Shown: positions 1 through 13,480 of the stretch, in pieces
Position numbering within the stretch: position 1 is the stretch's first letter
Layout: the number at the start of each line of letters is the position of its first letter
Assembly (NCBI RefSeq): GCF_964275005.1
Contig: NC_092692.1
Location: forward strand, 13,092,764 to 13,156,763
Reading direction: 5' to 3'
DNA: 64,000 nucleotides
Source of the DNA: Diadema setosum
Lineage: Eukaryota > Echinodermata > Echinoidea > Diadematoida > Diadematidae
Notes under the pieces: generated by a model
Seen by the model: only the letters and a program-made list of their open reading frames with translations
Database searches by the model: none
What the model was told of the DNA's origin: nothing
Translations under genes and position numbers: made by a program

Positions 1-3000
1 TCATACAGCAAGAGAATAATTCAATATATATTGTTAATAAAGCACGATTCATGTAAGTCATCATCATTTTATTGGTTTTTTCCCCATTAACCTGCTGTTC
101 AGTTTTAGCTTGTCCTCACCTTGTGTCCTCCAACAAAGTTTTTGATCTCTAGATTTGTCCAACCACTTCCATCTAAACAGAAAACGATAGAGATGCCATT
201 AAGTTTTGATTGATACCTAATGTGAGTTCGGAACTGTGACATTGTTACAAACTGCCTATATGGCTTCTCGAAGAATGTCTCTTTTTTTTTTTCCAGAAGT
301 AGCGTCCTCTAACTTCTGGTTCCCTTGGTCCGCATCCGATTAACAGTTTCTTGCAGCTTCTTGGTGTCAGTACAAAGATACTCATCGTTCCGTCAATGTT
401 TTGTTTTCTCCCACACTAATCTTCTCCGCACGTCTTTTCTTCCGCTCTTTAATAACCAATCATCTCGCGTTTTCTAAACACGATTTCTCTTTTGTTCGGC
501 CTCCGTTACAAGAACGGTGAGACACACAATTTTCGAAAGTTCAAAAACTAAAGATATAGACAACATTTGGGGTATATTATGACTAAAATCAGAAAAGTCT
601 TGCTATTATAATCCAGTTCAATCAATAAAGTAGGCATGTCGCAATCATTTACCGTAATAATGACTTTGCATTTCCACCACAAGGCAAGACCTTTTCCATC
701 ATCCGGGAGTTAAACGGATTAAATTGAGCAGTTTCCAGTCTTTTCTTCATATTAAGGTAATTTGTTTGTGGACGCATGAGACACTCCAGAAAAATACTCC
801 TTGTTCACTAAAGGGGGCCTTTTCCATTGATGGCAGATTGTTTTCTTTAAATCAACGTTTGTCCGACGAAAGGACTGGCACTAAAAGCCTAGCCGGAGGA
901 GTTGGGTGGAAGGGGTGGGTGGGTAGGGGGGAGGGATCCACTCATTTATTGCCGTTTTATTATGTGTTTACCTTCTTGTTTTGCGCCCAGATGTTTCCTT
1001 TGTCTCTGATGTTCATCACTCATAATTGCATTGCAGCTAATCTGATAAATCTCTTTACTCCACGGCATTGTTATTACATTTAGATTCAATAAAGACGTCC
1101 TAGGTCACTAAGACATACTCAGAAAGATATTGCAGATCTTACATTATATCCTTCCCATGACGGATCAAATTGCGGTGTACAAGGCACTGATTACCATTTC
1201 CGAATATTTTTTGCAATCAAAATATTGCCCAGTCAAGGTGGTTCGACTCTGAAAAATGAAAAGTGATAGATAAGCTTTCGTAACATAAATCTTTTCGCTC
1301 ATATAGCGCTGAGCTGAGACTTGGATTTTGCCATGAATTCCCAAAGTGAAAGAAACGCAGAAGACGAGCGAACTGTTTGGATGAGTGAGAATTCGAATGC
1401 TCATGTGGACAAAATCAGCTTTCATAGGTCTTAAAAAACCTCGTAATTCCATGTCCCGACGTTTATTGGAATTTGTTATAACCTTTAGGGAAATTTCAAC
1501 TTTCAAAATTAGTCTTCAATGGCTTAAAAACAGGAATAATACATAATATCTGCCAAATGAATATTGCAAAAAAAAATAATGAGAATGTTACAATGATGGG
1601 ATGCAAGAGAATACGTATTTGCGTACACTGTTTAACATGAGTTTGGCCTGCCTCGACATGCAATCTTTATCATTCTAAATCAATTGAATTATGAAAGCAA
1701 AAGAAAAGTAAGAACATGAAGCTTACCTTGTTAATCTCTTATTTAGCTTACTCTCTTCTGTGGTAAAGAGGTAGACATTCAAGTTTATATCTTGTACATG
1801 GTTGTCTATACACGAAAATGCAAATAAAATCCTGTTTTCCAATTCAAATTGGAAGATGCTTTCACTTAAGAATTCAGAACAAACGTAGCACCGCTTGAGG
1901 GCACTTTGTGTTTCTTAAACGTTACTCCGTAATATATTTTCACTTTCTATTCTCCCACCATTACTCTAAAACATACTTTCCTTTTTTTCATTCCTTAAAC
2001 AACTAAAAAGACAAGGTCATCTTCGTATATAGCTGAAGTATAGTCTTACAACACACCTGGTTCTCTCGAGGAATGGGTTAAAGGAAAAAAAAAACCCAGT
2101 CGTATAATGGTAAAAAAAAAAAGTGCAATCTGACGGTTCAAAGAGGAGGAGTAGATTGATGGGAGGAAAAGCTTTTCAGTTTCACCGCAATAGTAAGACG
2201 TCATGGCAGTCACAGAGACTTGAATGCAGATATGGGTCGCCAGAAACGTGAACAGTTTGCTTGATCGAACAGGTATCTTTCCATTTTTTTTCCTCCTTTT
2301 TTTTTTTTTTTTGATTTTGCCATTTTTTCTTTGTCTTTCAAAGTAAGGAATGATTCCTTTTTGTCTTTCACAACAAGCTTCGATGGGCGATTATGAACCT
2401 TCTGATAATTGTTTCACTTCACATTCAAGATTTTACCCTAGAAAGCGGCAGACTCTTATAATTAAGAGCGATAAGAGTTGAGACATTCTATTATTTAGAT
2501 AATTATGTGCATTTTTACAAGCCATAGGCATTCTCATGTACAATCAATTCTTCATCATTCATTGTCAGGTGTATCATTGTGTAATATGCTGATTTGTATA
2601 TATTATCAATATTTTGTATCATCGTTGTTTTGATTTGCATGTGATATGTTTATATTAAAGCTTCTTTTTATTTTTCTCGAATGACGGAAGTACATAAAAT
2701 GAAATCAAATCAAATAAAAAATACCAAAAAAAAAAAGAAATCATAACTCTTGTGAAAAGAAAGAAAAGGATTAATTTCAAGCACGTCAAAGAGATAAAGA
2801 CATGTTATGTACTCGATCAATATGTAATTAAAGCGCTTTAATATATGAAATATGAGCAGAACTCCCACAGGTGTTGGAGAATTTTTATTTTTTGTATCTA
2901 TTCCCTATAGGTATTGATAATTATCAACTCATCTGAAATGAATTGTCTGATCCAATGATAATACACTTGATGAATAAATATATATGCTTAAAGACTCGTA

Positions 3001-4112
3001 GACATCACGCGCTGATTTTAAAGCATAATTTTCGTATCTATGTGTAAAGTTACAGAGGAAACAGAAAAAAAAAACCCACCGGTATGGTATATTAATCAAA
3101 TCTAATGATCAGTATAACAAAAATGTTGGCTGCTTTGTGAAAATATATAGTACTCTAACATTTGTTTTTATCCTGGGTCTGTTTCGGTGAAATCCCTTGC
3201 ATTCGCTTTCTTGGACCTTACTTCATAGCAAGTCATACAAGTGATATCGTATGATGTCAATCAAATCATTTGACACTTTAAAATTCCATATTTATATAAT
3301 GTATGAATGCTTCATACACATACATTATAGATATACATTTCTTCTTTTTTGTACACATACATATTTTTAAATGTTGTTGCTGGCGTTGCTGTTATTGTTG
3401 TTGTTGTTGGGGTGGTGGTGGTGTGTGTACCCACTGTCACCGACGCTTCTTATCATTAAGAAATTTGCCTATAATATTGCACCTAGATCGCTGGTCATGT
3501 AATTCGAGGTAATAGATACCGCCTTGAATGAAAGCTAATTCTTAAGCTAAGCCTGTTGCTTTAATTTGATAGACGAATAAAGTAGATTAATCCCGGATTA
3601 ATAAGGTGGGCAACTTTATTCATTAAACAGCCCAGGCCACATCGGGTTTTGTCTGAACCCGATTTTAGACTTTGCAAATAGGATTGCAACTCAAGAACGA
3701 TATGATTCAACCAGCAAATAATCAACCGTGACTGGCTCCTCAGTCAGTACTTAATTAATATCATCAGCAAACCCGAGGTTAATTCTTCCAATTGTACCCC
3801 ATTTATCTTTCCCGATGAGCCATTAAAGTGGTCCTCGCGACACAGAAATCGATTGTTTATCCTTTACTTCGTAGAAAACTATGCTCCTCCTCTTTCTCTC
3901 AGATCTGATTGGAAAAGAATGAAACTGTAAGGTTGTTAACTTAAATAAACTTTTTCATGGATAAGAGGTTTAGAGTGTTACTGTGTTTTGGTTTCCATTA
4001 TATATTTCCACTATTGATTTTGGTGATTAGCCTTATGATTCAAGAACTCTACGAAGTGTTGGATTGTATAATTTACCGTGCAAGCAAGAAAATCAAACGG
4101 CAAAATTTATTG
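1..4112. other. Gene-free AT-rich stretch
   Basis: Frames are short and not protein-like. Visible are a T run near 2296-2313, a possible retroelement tail near 2700, and a GTT/GGT-rich patch at 3372-3428. No exon or RNA gene was recognised. Confidence 0.6.
2560..2722 (+). mobile_element. Possible non-LTR 3' end with (ATCAA)n tail
   Basis: An AT-rich stretch with TTTATATTAAAGCTTC and CTCGAATGACGG ends ATAAAATGAAATCAAATCAA, again a short tandem tail. Ends and target duplication are not visible, so this is tentative. Confidence 0.35.
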
Positions 4113-4339
4113 TGAAAGGTATCAACGGCGTAAATCCATACTGAGGAGTGGGGGGGATGATCGGCGATAGTCACCATCACCACGATTACAAGCCCATAAC
4201 CGAACCGGCGCAGCCTTGAGGGGGACGGGGGGGGGGGGGTGAGAGAAGCAGAGCTTGGTAAACCCCGCCCCCCCCCCCTCTCTCACTCTTTTGCATGAAA
4301 TATAAAGTGGGAGGAGAGTGATATATTTCTGACAAACTG

Positions 4340-6600
4340 TTACAAGCGAGCTTGAAAATTTTGATATTTTACAGTCCCAAAACTGCAGTTTGTGACTGCA
4401 TTTTGTCCGCTTTGGAAATTAAGGGGGGGGGCACCGGGTGAAACTGCCGGCAATTACTGACAGCAACATCAAGAGAATGGCATAACAATTAAATGCGAGC
4501 GAGCGAAGCGAGCGAGCTTGAAAATTTTGACATTTTACAGTAAAAAAACTGCCGTTTTGGGCTGTATTTTTTCGCTTTGGAAATTAAGGGGGGCGCACAG
4601 GGCGCAACTGCTGGCACGTACTGGCAGCAACAACAGGAGAATGGCATAACGATTAAATGCGAGCGAGCGAAGCGAGTGAGCTTGAAAATTTTGACATTTT
4701 ACAGTCCCAAAACTGCCGTTTGTAGCTTTTTTTTAGCTTTGGAAATTAAGGGGGAGCACCGGGCGAAAACTGGTGGCAATTACTGGCAGCAACATCATGA
4801 GAATGGCATAATGATTAAATGCGAGTGTGCGAAGCGAGCGAGCTTGAAAATTTTGACATCTTACAGTCCCCAAAACTGCCATTTGTAGTTATATTTTTCG
4901 CTTTGGAAATTAAAGGGGACGCACCGGGCACAACTGCTGTCAATCACTGGCAGCAACATCAGGAGAATGCCATAGCGATTAAATGCGAGCGAGCGGAGCA
5001 AGCGAGCCTTAAAATTTTGACATTTTGCAATCCCAGAAAATGTCGTTTGTAGCTGCATTTTTTCGCTTTGGAAATTAAGGGGAGGCACACCGGGCGAAAA
5101 TTGCTGGCAATTACTGGCAGCAACATCAGCAGAATGGCATAATGATTGAGCGAGTGAGCTTCAAGGGGGCGCACAGGCCGCAACTGCTGGCAGTTCGTAC
5201 TGGCAGCAACATCAGGAGAATGGCGATTAAATGCGAGCGAGCGAAGCGAGTGAGCTTGAAAATTTTGACATTTTACAGTCCGCTTTGGAAATTAAGGGGG
5301 AGCACCGGGCGAAAACTGCTGGCAATTACTGGCAGCAACATCAGGAGAATGGCATAATGATTAAATGCGAGCGAGCGAAGCGAGCGAGCTTCAAATTTTT
5401 GACTTATTACATTCCCAAAACTGCCGTTTGTAGCTATATTTTTCGCTTTGGAAATTAAGGGGGGAGCACCGGGCGAAAACTGCTGGCAATAACTGGCAGC
5501 AACATCAGGAGAATGGCATAATGATTAAATGCGAGCGAGCGAAGCGAGCGAGCTTCAAAATTTTGACTTATTACAGTCCCAAAACTGCCGTTTGTAGCTA
5601 TATTTTTCGCTTTGGAAATTAAGGGGGGGGGGGAGCACCGGGCGAAAACTGCTGGCAATAACTGGCAGCAACATCAGGAGAATGGCATAATGATTAAATG
5701 CGAGTGAGTGAAGCGAGCTTCAAAATTTTGACATCTTACAGTCCCAAAACTGCCGTTTATAGCTATGTTTGTCGCTGTGGAGATTAAGGGGGGAGCACCG
5801 GGCGAAAACTGCTGGCAATTACTGGCAGCAACATCATGAGAATGGCATAATGATTAAATGCGAGTGTGCGAAGCGAGCGAGCTTGAAAATTTTGACATCT
5901 TACAGTCCCCAAAACTGCTATTTGTAGCTATATTTTTCGCTTTGGAAATCAAAGGGGACGCACCGGGCACAACTGCTGTCAATCACTGGCAGCAACATCA
6001 GGAGAATGCCATAGCGATTAAATGCGAGCGAGCGGAGCAAGCGAGCCTTAAAATTTTGACATTTTGCAATCCCAGAAAATGTCGTTTGTAGCTGTATTTT
6101 TTTCGCTTTGGAAATTAAGGGGAGGCACACCGGGCGAAAACTGCTGGCAATTACTGGCAGCAACATCAGGAGAATGGCATAATGATTAAATCCGAGCGAG
6201 CGGAGCGAGCGAGCTTCAAAATTTCGACTTATTACAGTCCCAAAACTGCCGTTTGTAGCTTTATTTTTAGCTTTGGAAATTAAGGGGGAGCACTGGGCGA
6301 AAACTGCTGGCAATTTATGGCAGCAACATCATGAGAATGGCATAATGATTAAATGCGAGTGTGCGAAGCGAGCGAGCTTGAAAAATTTTGACATCTTACA
6401 GTCCCCCAAACTGCCATTTGTAGCTATATTTTTTTGCTTTGGAGATTAGGGGGGGGGGGCGCACCGGGCGCAACTGCTGTCAATCACTGGTAGCAACATC
6501 AGGGGAATGGCTTAGCGCTTAAATGCGAGCGAGCGGAGCGAGCGAGCTTTAAAATTTTGACATTTTACACCCAAAAAACTGCCGTTTTTAGCTATATTTT
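4340..6600. repeat. Tandem array, about 15 units of about 165 bp
   Basis: Each unit holds GCGAGCGAGCGAAGCGAGCG, CTTGAAAATTTTGACATTTT, ACTGCCGTTTGTAGCT, TTCGCTTTGGAAATTAAGG and CTGGCAGCAACATCAGGAGA. CTT(G/C)AAA landmarks lie near 4351, 4517, 4681, 4843, 5008, 5255, 5389, 5553, 5718, 5882, 6047, 6213, 6377 and 6547, with one shortened unit near 5158. Several frames stay open through the array only because the unit lacks stops; these are not genes. Confidence 0.95.
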
Positions 6601-7236
6601 TGCGATTTGGTTTGTCCCACTTTTATGGGGGAACCATCCCCCCCCCCCCATCGACGCCTCTGCATATGAGGGAGCTTTTGTTAAGTGAAAGATATGCTGC
6701 ACACTCTTTGACAAATTAGGGAAATATACGTCAATCTCAACAGTGTACTTATCGAAAGGGATCCAGTATAGCGGAACTTTTGCATGTTTATGATTGGAAT
6801 TCAACGATTTGGTGCATAGTTCTGGCGGTATTTGGACAATAATTCCATTAAGAAAGTTCGAAATTTGTCCTCATCTCGGATATTGCTTGGGGGATAAATG
6901 ATTTGCCTGCCTAAACACTTTCGTAGGGGCGGGGCAAATGCCTTTGCCCCCCCCCCCCCCCCCCGAGATATTTTCGACGCCCCTGATCTTCCCTGTGTAT
7001 ACCCATAGATGTATCTTGACTGAATTATCAGTCACTGTCGTTCCTCATGAATGATTCAGGAAATGGAGGGGGTTCAATTATGGCAATATAGTTTTGTTAT
7101 TGATTGTTTGTTTGTTTTCGTACATATTTTGCAGATGGTCCCAAGTTACTCTCGTCTTAGCGTGTTTACATGTAGGCCTACACTATTTGACGTTGTCAAC
7201 GTCTGAGCCATACCTTACAGTGTATGTCCATGTCCG

Positions 7237-7262
7237 CGAGCGAGCGAAGCGAGCGAGCGCTT
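7237..7262. repeat. Isolated GCGAGCGAGCGAAGCGAGCG motif
   Basis: This single copy of the core palindrome-like motif of the 165-bp array lies 640 bp past the array's end but still within the same TIR element. Confidence 0.8.
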
Positions 7263-7504
7263 GAGAAAATTATGCATTCGATTTCCTACAAGATAGAATA
7301 CTGTTCAGCTCTGTTACCTGTCTGAAGGCCGGCGTACAAACGTCATGCAATATGCCAAAATTGATACAATCACATTTCTGCTTCCTCCATTTTTTTTTTT
7401 CAAAATTCAGGGGGGGATGATTGTACAGGCCATCCCCCCCTCCTCCATTTCAGGGGGGGATATATCCCCCCCATCCCCCCGGGATTTACGCCCATGAAAG
7501 GTAT

Positions 7505-10379
7505 ACCTTCGGAAAACGACTCCAGTTCCTATAAATTCTTTCAAGTCGTTATCTGTCTTATTGTTAATTCTTTAAGATTTTTGTGATTAATAAAGAAAGT
7601 AGCATATTCTGTTTCAATTTTCGACTCTTATAGAATTTATGTCATCCATTTTTTATCATAAAATTTGTTATTTGAGATTTGAAACAACATCAAGATTGAA
7701 CGTGTATGATTACGTAGATGTTGATATAAGAGAGTAGAAATCATACTTTCTTATGAAATTTGACTTCGTATCTCTTACCCATGTTAAAATGGACGTTACA
7801 TGCGTCCTTCATCTAAAAAGAACTTATGATTATTGACTATTTAGCTCGAAAATAAGAATAGATTGAAATCTCAATAATTTATATCTATTCTCTCAGAAAG
7901 GATGTTTGAAGCCTTGTAATTTAACAATACATGCACTGTTCCATTAAGAATTTATATTTATGGGTTTGTTTTTTTCCGATGAGACTGATTGCAAGTCATG
8001 CTGTGGTGCCAGCCATTATTTTAATGAGCACTTTCTCAGTATATCATATTCAGTCAAGGTCTTTTTCCCCTGCCTAATTCATTTGAATACCTATCAAGGC
8101 TATTTTTTGCATGGTATTTCATTTCGTGTTTTGTGGTAAAGTGTAGACTCTTTTTGGTAACTGCTGTCTTCATGTTATTGACCTCAATAGAAAATATAAC
8201 TATACACAGGCCTGTCGCTGTACAGAAATAAGCAACGCGTCTGGTCGGGCTATATAGAAAATACTCATGTAAAATGTGTCTCACTTGTTACTGTTAAGCC
8301 ACTTTGAAACACATTTAAAAAGCTCCCCAAAATGTTCTTCTGTTGTTATTGTGCATTATATTATGTTATTGATATAGGTACAAGGGCAAATATACGTCAA
8401 AGTATTCCTCTTGAAAGCTACTTTTCTCTCGTCTGCTAATGTATCAGCCCCATCTTTCTGACGTGAAAGTCATTTCGAGAGAAGTGATTGTGATATCATA
8501 ATAAAATGAAAATGATGTTACTGTAGACAGATTCTGACTATGAAAAAAAAAACACAAACAATTTGTGTTGATGATAAAACACGGAATCCGTTGACTATCA
8601 ACATCTTGAAACATGCTAGAACGATTCTGAGATTGTATGATTATGATGACATTTACGAGTTGAATTTAATGGCAAATTGAAAGGTGTGTGACATGACAGT
8701 AAAGGCCACAGTGTGCACCCATTGAAGTACTATGTTCGTCATTATGGCTCATATCCTTTCTCTCCACATGCAGTGCCCCTGGTCCCGAGGTATGGCACCT
8801 TGGAATTTCTTTGCTATGGTGGGTCTGACTGCTGGCCATTTTTATCGATCAGACACCCGGTCATCACTTAAGAGCACTACCCGCGCACAAATTTGATGAA
8901 AGCGGTACCCAGTGTCTTACTTCGTTATCAACAGTATATTAATGAGCGTCAAGATTCGCATATTTTTTTTTGAGGGTTAGTTGATTAATTTCACTTGCCA
9001 TACTTACTGTTCAAAATGACGAAATTTGCAGAACTTTGAGATATGATTTATAGCGACATAAGTATCCAATGGCTCAACATAAAGGGGATATAATTGCGAT
9101 ATTGATGGAAAATGTCCACACATTTGGAAAGTGTAGTGTTTACGCACAAGTAAAACACACACAAAAAACAACACGCACACGCACACAAAACCGCGAATGT
9201 CATACATGAAATGGTATTGATTTTTTTGTCAACTTTACAGTTAGCCTCAAGAAAACACCACTTCCAAACTACCCTTTACACCTATCACTGTCTCCTTCTT
9301 AATAACATTTTATTAATGCAATACATGAAATCAAACAAAAGGAACAAAATGATACTTTTCATTATCAACATACATGTACTCTCATTTGGAACAGAAGATT
9401 ATGTCAAATGTGACAGTACAAGCGTAAGTCTCATTATTATGTGAATCAACTTTTACATCTATTACACGTTACAGGTGACATTCATGCAGATCTGAAGTAT
9501 TCTTTACATGTCAACTCATGCGACTGATGGCTGAAATATGAACATTATAATAGAAATGTCAATTTTTTTAGTCAGAGAGCAGGCAGAAGGCTCAAAGGAC
9601 TTAAAATGATGAAATTATCTAAATTTAGAATGGAATACAGATTCTATTGCACTGAAGTTCACCGGCTATGGGAAAAGGAGGTGAAGGGGTGGGTGTGCAT
9701 TAATGGTTATTGTTACTTTGTAATAATTTTGTATTATATTTTGTATATGGAAAATAAATGAAATGAAAATAATTATGATAACTCAGAAAGAGGTAGAAGC
9801 AATTATTTATGATGTGACATGCCACCTTCTGGTAGAGGTTTGTTGAAGTCTTGAGTACTAACATATAAGATTCAACGACTGCAAGCATTTTTTGCTTCCT
9901 TCGTCGTTGGAAATTGTCAAAATACGCGAAGCAAGGCAAATTTCTTCCGGTTCAGGAATCCACTTGACCCCTTCAGCAGCATTCACTTTTTGACGTGCAA
10001 ATAAAAGACGAGATTTCAAACGTGGCTGAACTTGACTACCCTACTGCAATAGGGATTTCAAATCGTTACACCCAAGCCTATATATTAAGAAGTTGAAGTG
10101 GCTTTCACCCAACTGGTTACACCGGTGACTGGCCAGTCTGTGCTGTCACAAACATGGTGACATGACGTCATTCAGCTCACCAAAAAGTAACAAATAGTCG
10201 GAGAGAAGGAGTTAAGATAGATTGGTCTTCAGAAATACATGCGAGCACTGATGGGCGTTATATGGGCATTGGTACTTCACATTCTTCGAGTTTGGTTATA
10301 CTTCAAGGAATTTACGACCAGGAATTGCCAACAACAGAATTTTCTTTGTTTTCTGTAAGAATGAAGTCTGGTGCTCTGT
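7505..10379. other. Gene-free AT-rich stretch
   Basis: It holds an (AC)-rich patch near 9155-9190 and a possible retroelement tail near 9755. A better-than-average splice-acceptor-like site (CTCTCCACATGCAG) lies near 8774 with about 40 open codons after it, not recognised. Confidence 0.55.
9690..9772 (+). mobile_element. Possible non-LTR 3' end with (ATGAA)n tail
   Basis: TTTTGTATATGGAAAATAAA is followed by TGAAATGAAAAT, a short pentameric tail like those elsewhere in the window. It is a weak call, without a visible 5' boundary. Confidence 0.3.
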
Positions 10380-10568
10380 CATTATGTTTGAAAAGTGTCC
10401 ATGTATGACGACACGATAATGTTGTAGTCTTCTTATCCAGCGATGGCGGCACAGACATTTTGAAAATTCATAACTTTTCAACGAATTGTCCCATTTTCCT
10501 CAAACTTCGCTGATGTATTCTCTTGATATTACAGCATTTCCTCAATATTTGGTTTCATTCTCCTTTAA
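10380..10568. mobile_element. TTAA foldback MITE, copy 3 (right half only)
   Basis: TTGTAGTCTTCTTATCCAGC, AAAATTCATAACTTTTCAAC and CCCATTTTCCTCAAACTTC match the right arm of the other two copies, and it ends CTCCTTTAA. The left arm was not found, so this is a decayed or truncated copy. Confidence 0.65.
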
Positions 10569-12849
10569 ACGTTTATCAATGGAATTACAATAAGTAGATG
10601 TTGGGCCTACATAACATGAGAAGAGACGTAACACAAAGACACGTTGTATTGGGCTCAGAAAAAAGAAATGCAACACAGACGTCTGCCTGTTAGGTGTTGT
10701 TGTTTGTTTGTTTGTTTTTTCTTCAGAGACATAAAAAAATTATGGAAGAATAATAACACTAACGTAAGACGGGAACAAAAGCTTCATTACTTCCAGAAAA
10801 CCAAAAATCGGATATATATACGTACAATAATGTATCTCAAGCGATGACTGGAAGAATGCGTACGGCATATACTTTCAGCAACGCAATTGTATAAACATAA
10901 GGCATTGTTAATAATACTTTGATGACAGCAGTGCTTGAAATCATGTCGCCTTGAAGTTTTCTTTTACAAAGGTTACCCAAGGTGCTGCAGTGTCTTCTGT
11001 GTTCCGGCAAAGTGGAATATTTGAGTAAGGTGTGACTCAAGTAAGCTGCCGACCTAATTGGCCTCACTTTCCCTTAACATCGTCCTCTGTCACTGCGACA
11101 GACATCTGTCTATTCATTCAAGTCTCCCTCTCGCCAAACCTATAAAGAAATAGGATATGATCTAAAGCTGACAAGAAGCAAAACACCTTATAACATACGG
11201 TGTAGGTGGGAGGCGTCTCCGGATTACAGGGTCCAAGGGACTTGACTATATGTAAAATGTGTGGGCTCTGGAAATTGAAAATTTGTATCGGCGACAAAGA
11301 AAATGCGACTGATTGATTGCACTGTTGATTATAGGCATAGCAACCAGCGGATTAGTCTGTGCTAGATCCTATGCCGGGGGGGGGGGGGAGGGGGTGGATT
11401 TTTATTCTGTGCTTAGATTTCAAGTGTACAACATAGTCGGGAGTTTTGTCAGGCTATAAATAATAATCGTTAAAGATGTATGGTAAAAAAGAGCTTCTCA
11501 TGAGAAACTGCTAAGATTTTCCCTTGATTCAGGTAACTTGAAGTGAAAAGAAGACGTATTCACCTTATTACAAAGAAAATAAACACTGTCCCAAAGGATG
11601 AGGCAGCTTATGAATTGATAACAAACATGAAGAGATACGCCATTGAAACAGAAGTCATCGTCAGATACAAACCCGGGTAGAAAAAAAAAAATCACGCCCT
11701 TTCCTACCTCTTCTTGGTTCTGCTTTAACGCTTTTCTCTCTCGCGGTGGACAAATTGGATACAAACCTTAGACGCATTCCAGAACTCATTTCACGTGTGA
11801 AGTACCATTTGATTGAAAGATAATAACACCAAGACGGAGTACTTGGGTTCTTTCTTAAAGGCGAAGAACAAGATCATCTCAAGGAATAGGGATTTCTATA
11901 CTAGGAGAGATATAGTATATAGAACGGAAGAACAAAGTGGGAAACATACAACCATTTCACTTGCATGCTCTCGTTTGATTTGTAGATGCAAAGCACTTCA
12001 TAAGCGATGACCATTCACTTTACAACGTCCACAAAATGCATCGTTAACATTTTGTATGACCATGTATTGCATAAAAACAAACCTTAACTTTAATTTAACC
12101 GTTTGTACGTTGGTTTGCAAGTATGTGCGTGTTCACGCGTTTGCCACTTTGCAACCTACGTGCAGGCTACCTCGTGGAGTATAGATACTTTACAAAGCTA
12201 TATTCCCATCAAGCTTTCGGAATTCAGAAACCAGCTTATAGGGATAGAACATTTTTTCTAGTGAACAAAGATGAGTATTAAAGACCAATATTTGTAACGT
12301 TGTATGTGTTTAAGAGAGTGTTTGTGTGTGCGTTTATTAGAATGTAGAAAAACGCCCTGATGGAGGTGATGGGGTAGGTCAAAAGCAAACTGCTTAAATT
12401 CGATGTCAAATGTTTTGATCTTCAATAATTATGATGATTATATAGCTTTGTCTACGCAGCCACGCTAGATCTCTCTTACCCATCTTATAATGATAATAAT
12501 AATAATCTTCTCGTTATCAATTAACCTTATATCCGGCTAAATAATTTACTAGCGCCCATTCACCATCATTCTATCATACACCAGTCCTATGGATATGAAT
12601 ACATTTCAATTTATGTCTTACTCTTCATTACTTCTCTTTTGTTCTTCTTATACAATACAAATACATGATAATAGCTGAACAACTTGGAAGCAGCAGCAGC
12701 ATGTATGTCCTTTTCAATGGCAGTGATTTGATGATATGATGCTCTTCAGAATTAAGTGGAAATGTTGAAACTCTGACCGCATGTAAGCTCAAATATTGAT
12801 CCAAGCAGAATTGAGCACTTGAATAGATAGATGCACAGATAGATATATT
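10569..12849. other. Gene-free stretch
   Basis: There is a GTTT repeat near 10700-10720 and a G homopolymer near 11375-11395. No gene, element end or RNA gene was recognised. Confidence 0.6.
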
Positions 12850-13006
<157 letters not shown>

Positions 13007-13147
13007 ATAAACAATAGTAGACTGATAGATGCTATTGTAGGAAAATCAGTTGATCGAATTAAGTGCAATGTATTTGTACTAAGACCACTTGATCGGTGGA
13101 TTGTAATGAAAAATATCATACTACACTCCAGTGAAGCATGAACACAA

Positions 13148-13480
13148 TCATTTTGCATAATAATGCAGCATGGATCGAAGGACAGCTATTGACACGGGGT
13201 TACCAAGACCAGAGGGGGACGTTGCTTTGAGAACGGCAGCCGATAAGGAGGTGGGAAAACGCATAAAAGTCAACGATTTTTGGCGCCACGCATGAGGTGC
13301 TGGTTGCCGCCAAAACGAGCAGGTAATAACGCGGCGACCATCTGGAGGCTTTAACCCCAGCGCAGGGAGGTGTGAACGCAAAAACAAAACCGGAGGCCAC
13401 GTCGGTGTGATTCTCAACATTGACGCTTCATCATTTTGGTATAGTGTTGGTATCGCACAATGTTATTCACAATCAAATGA
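13148..13480. promoter_or_regulatory. G+C-richer island, function unknown
   Basis: Surrounded by AT-rich DNA, this stretch includes GGCAGCCGATAAGGAGG, TTTTTGGCGCCACGCATG and GGCGACCATCTGG. Two overlapping minus-strand frames of 90 and 66 codons cross it without a recognisable protein. It may be a regulatory element or an undetected exon. Confidence 0.25.

Larger units (their letters stand above)
4123..7494. mobile_element. 3.4 kb TIR element with 10-bp target duplication
   Basis: TGAAAGGTAT flanks it at 4113-4122 and 7495-7504. The termini share GGCGTAAATCC in inverted orientation, each followed by a G-rich (or C-rich) tract of seven or more. A 9-10 bp duplication fits Mutator-like elements, but the TIR is too short to assign a superfamily. 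The interior is mainly a 165-bp tandem array. No transposase was seen. Confidence 0.72.

Noticed and set aside
4577-6313. Several overlapping ORFs with related peptides (SELENFDIL, LLMLLPVIAS and so on).
   Set aside because: They are readings of the 165-bp tandem repeat in different frames; the unit simply lacks stops in them.
13148-13420. Secreted-protein-like ORF in the G+C island.
   Set aside because: No recognisable family, start codons are not ATG in one frame, and two frames are equally open; kept only as an island of unknown function.
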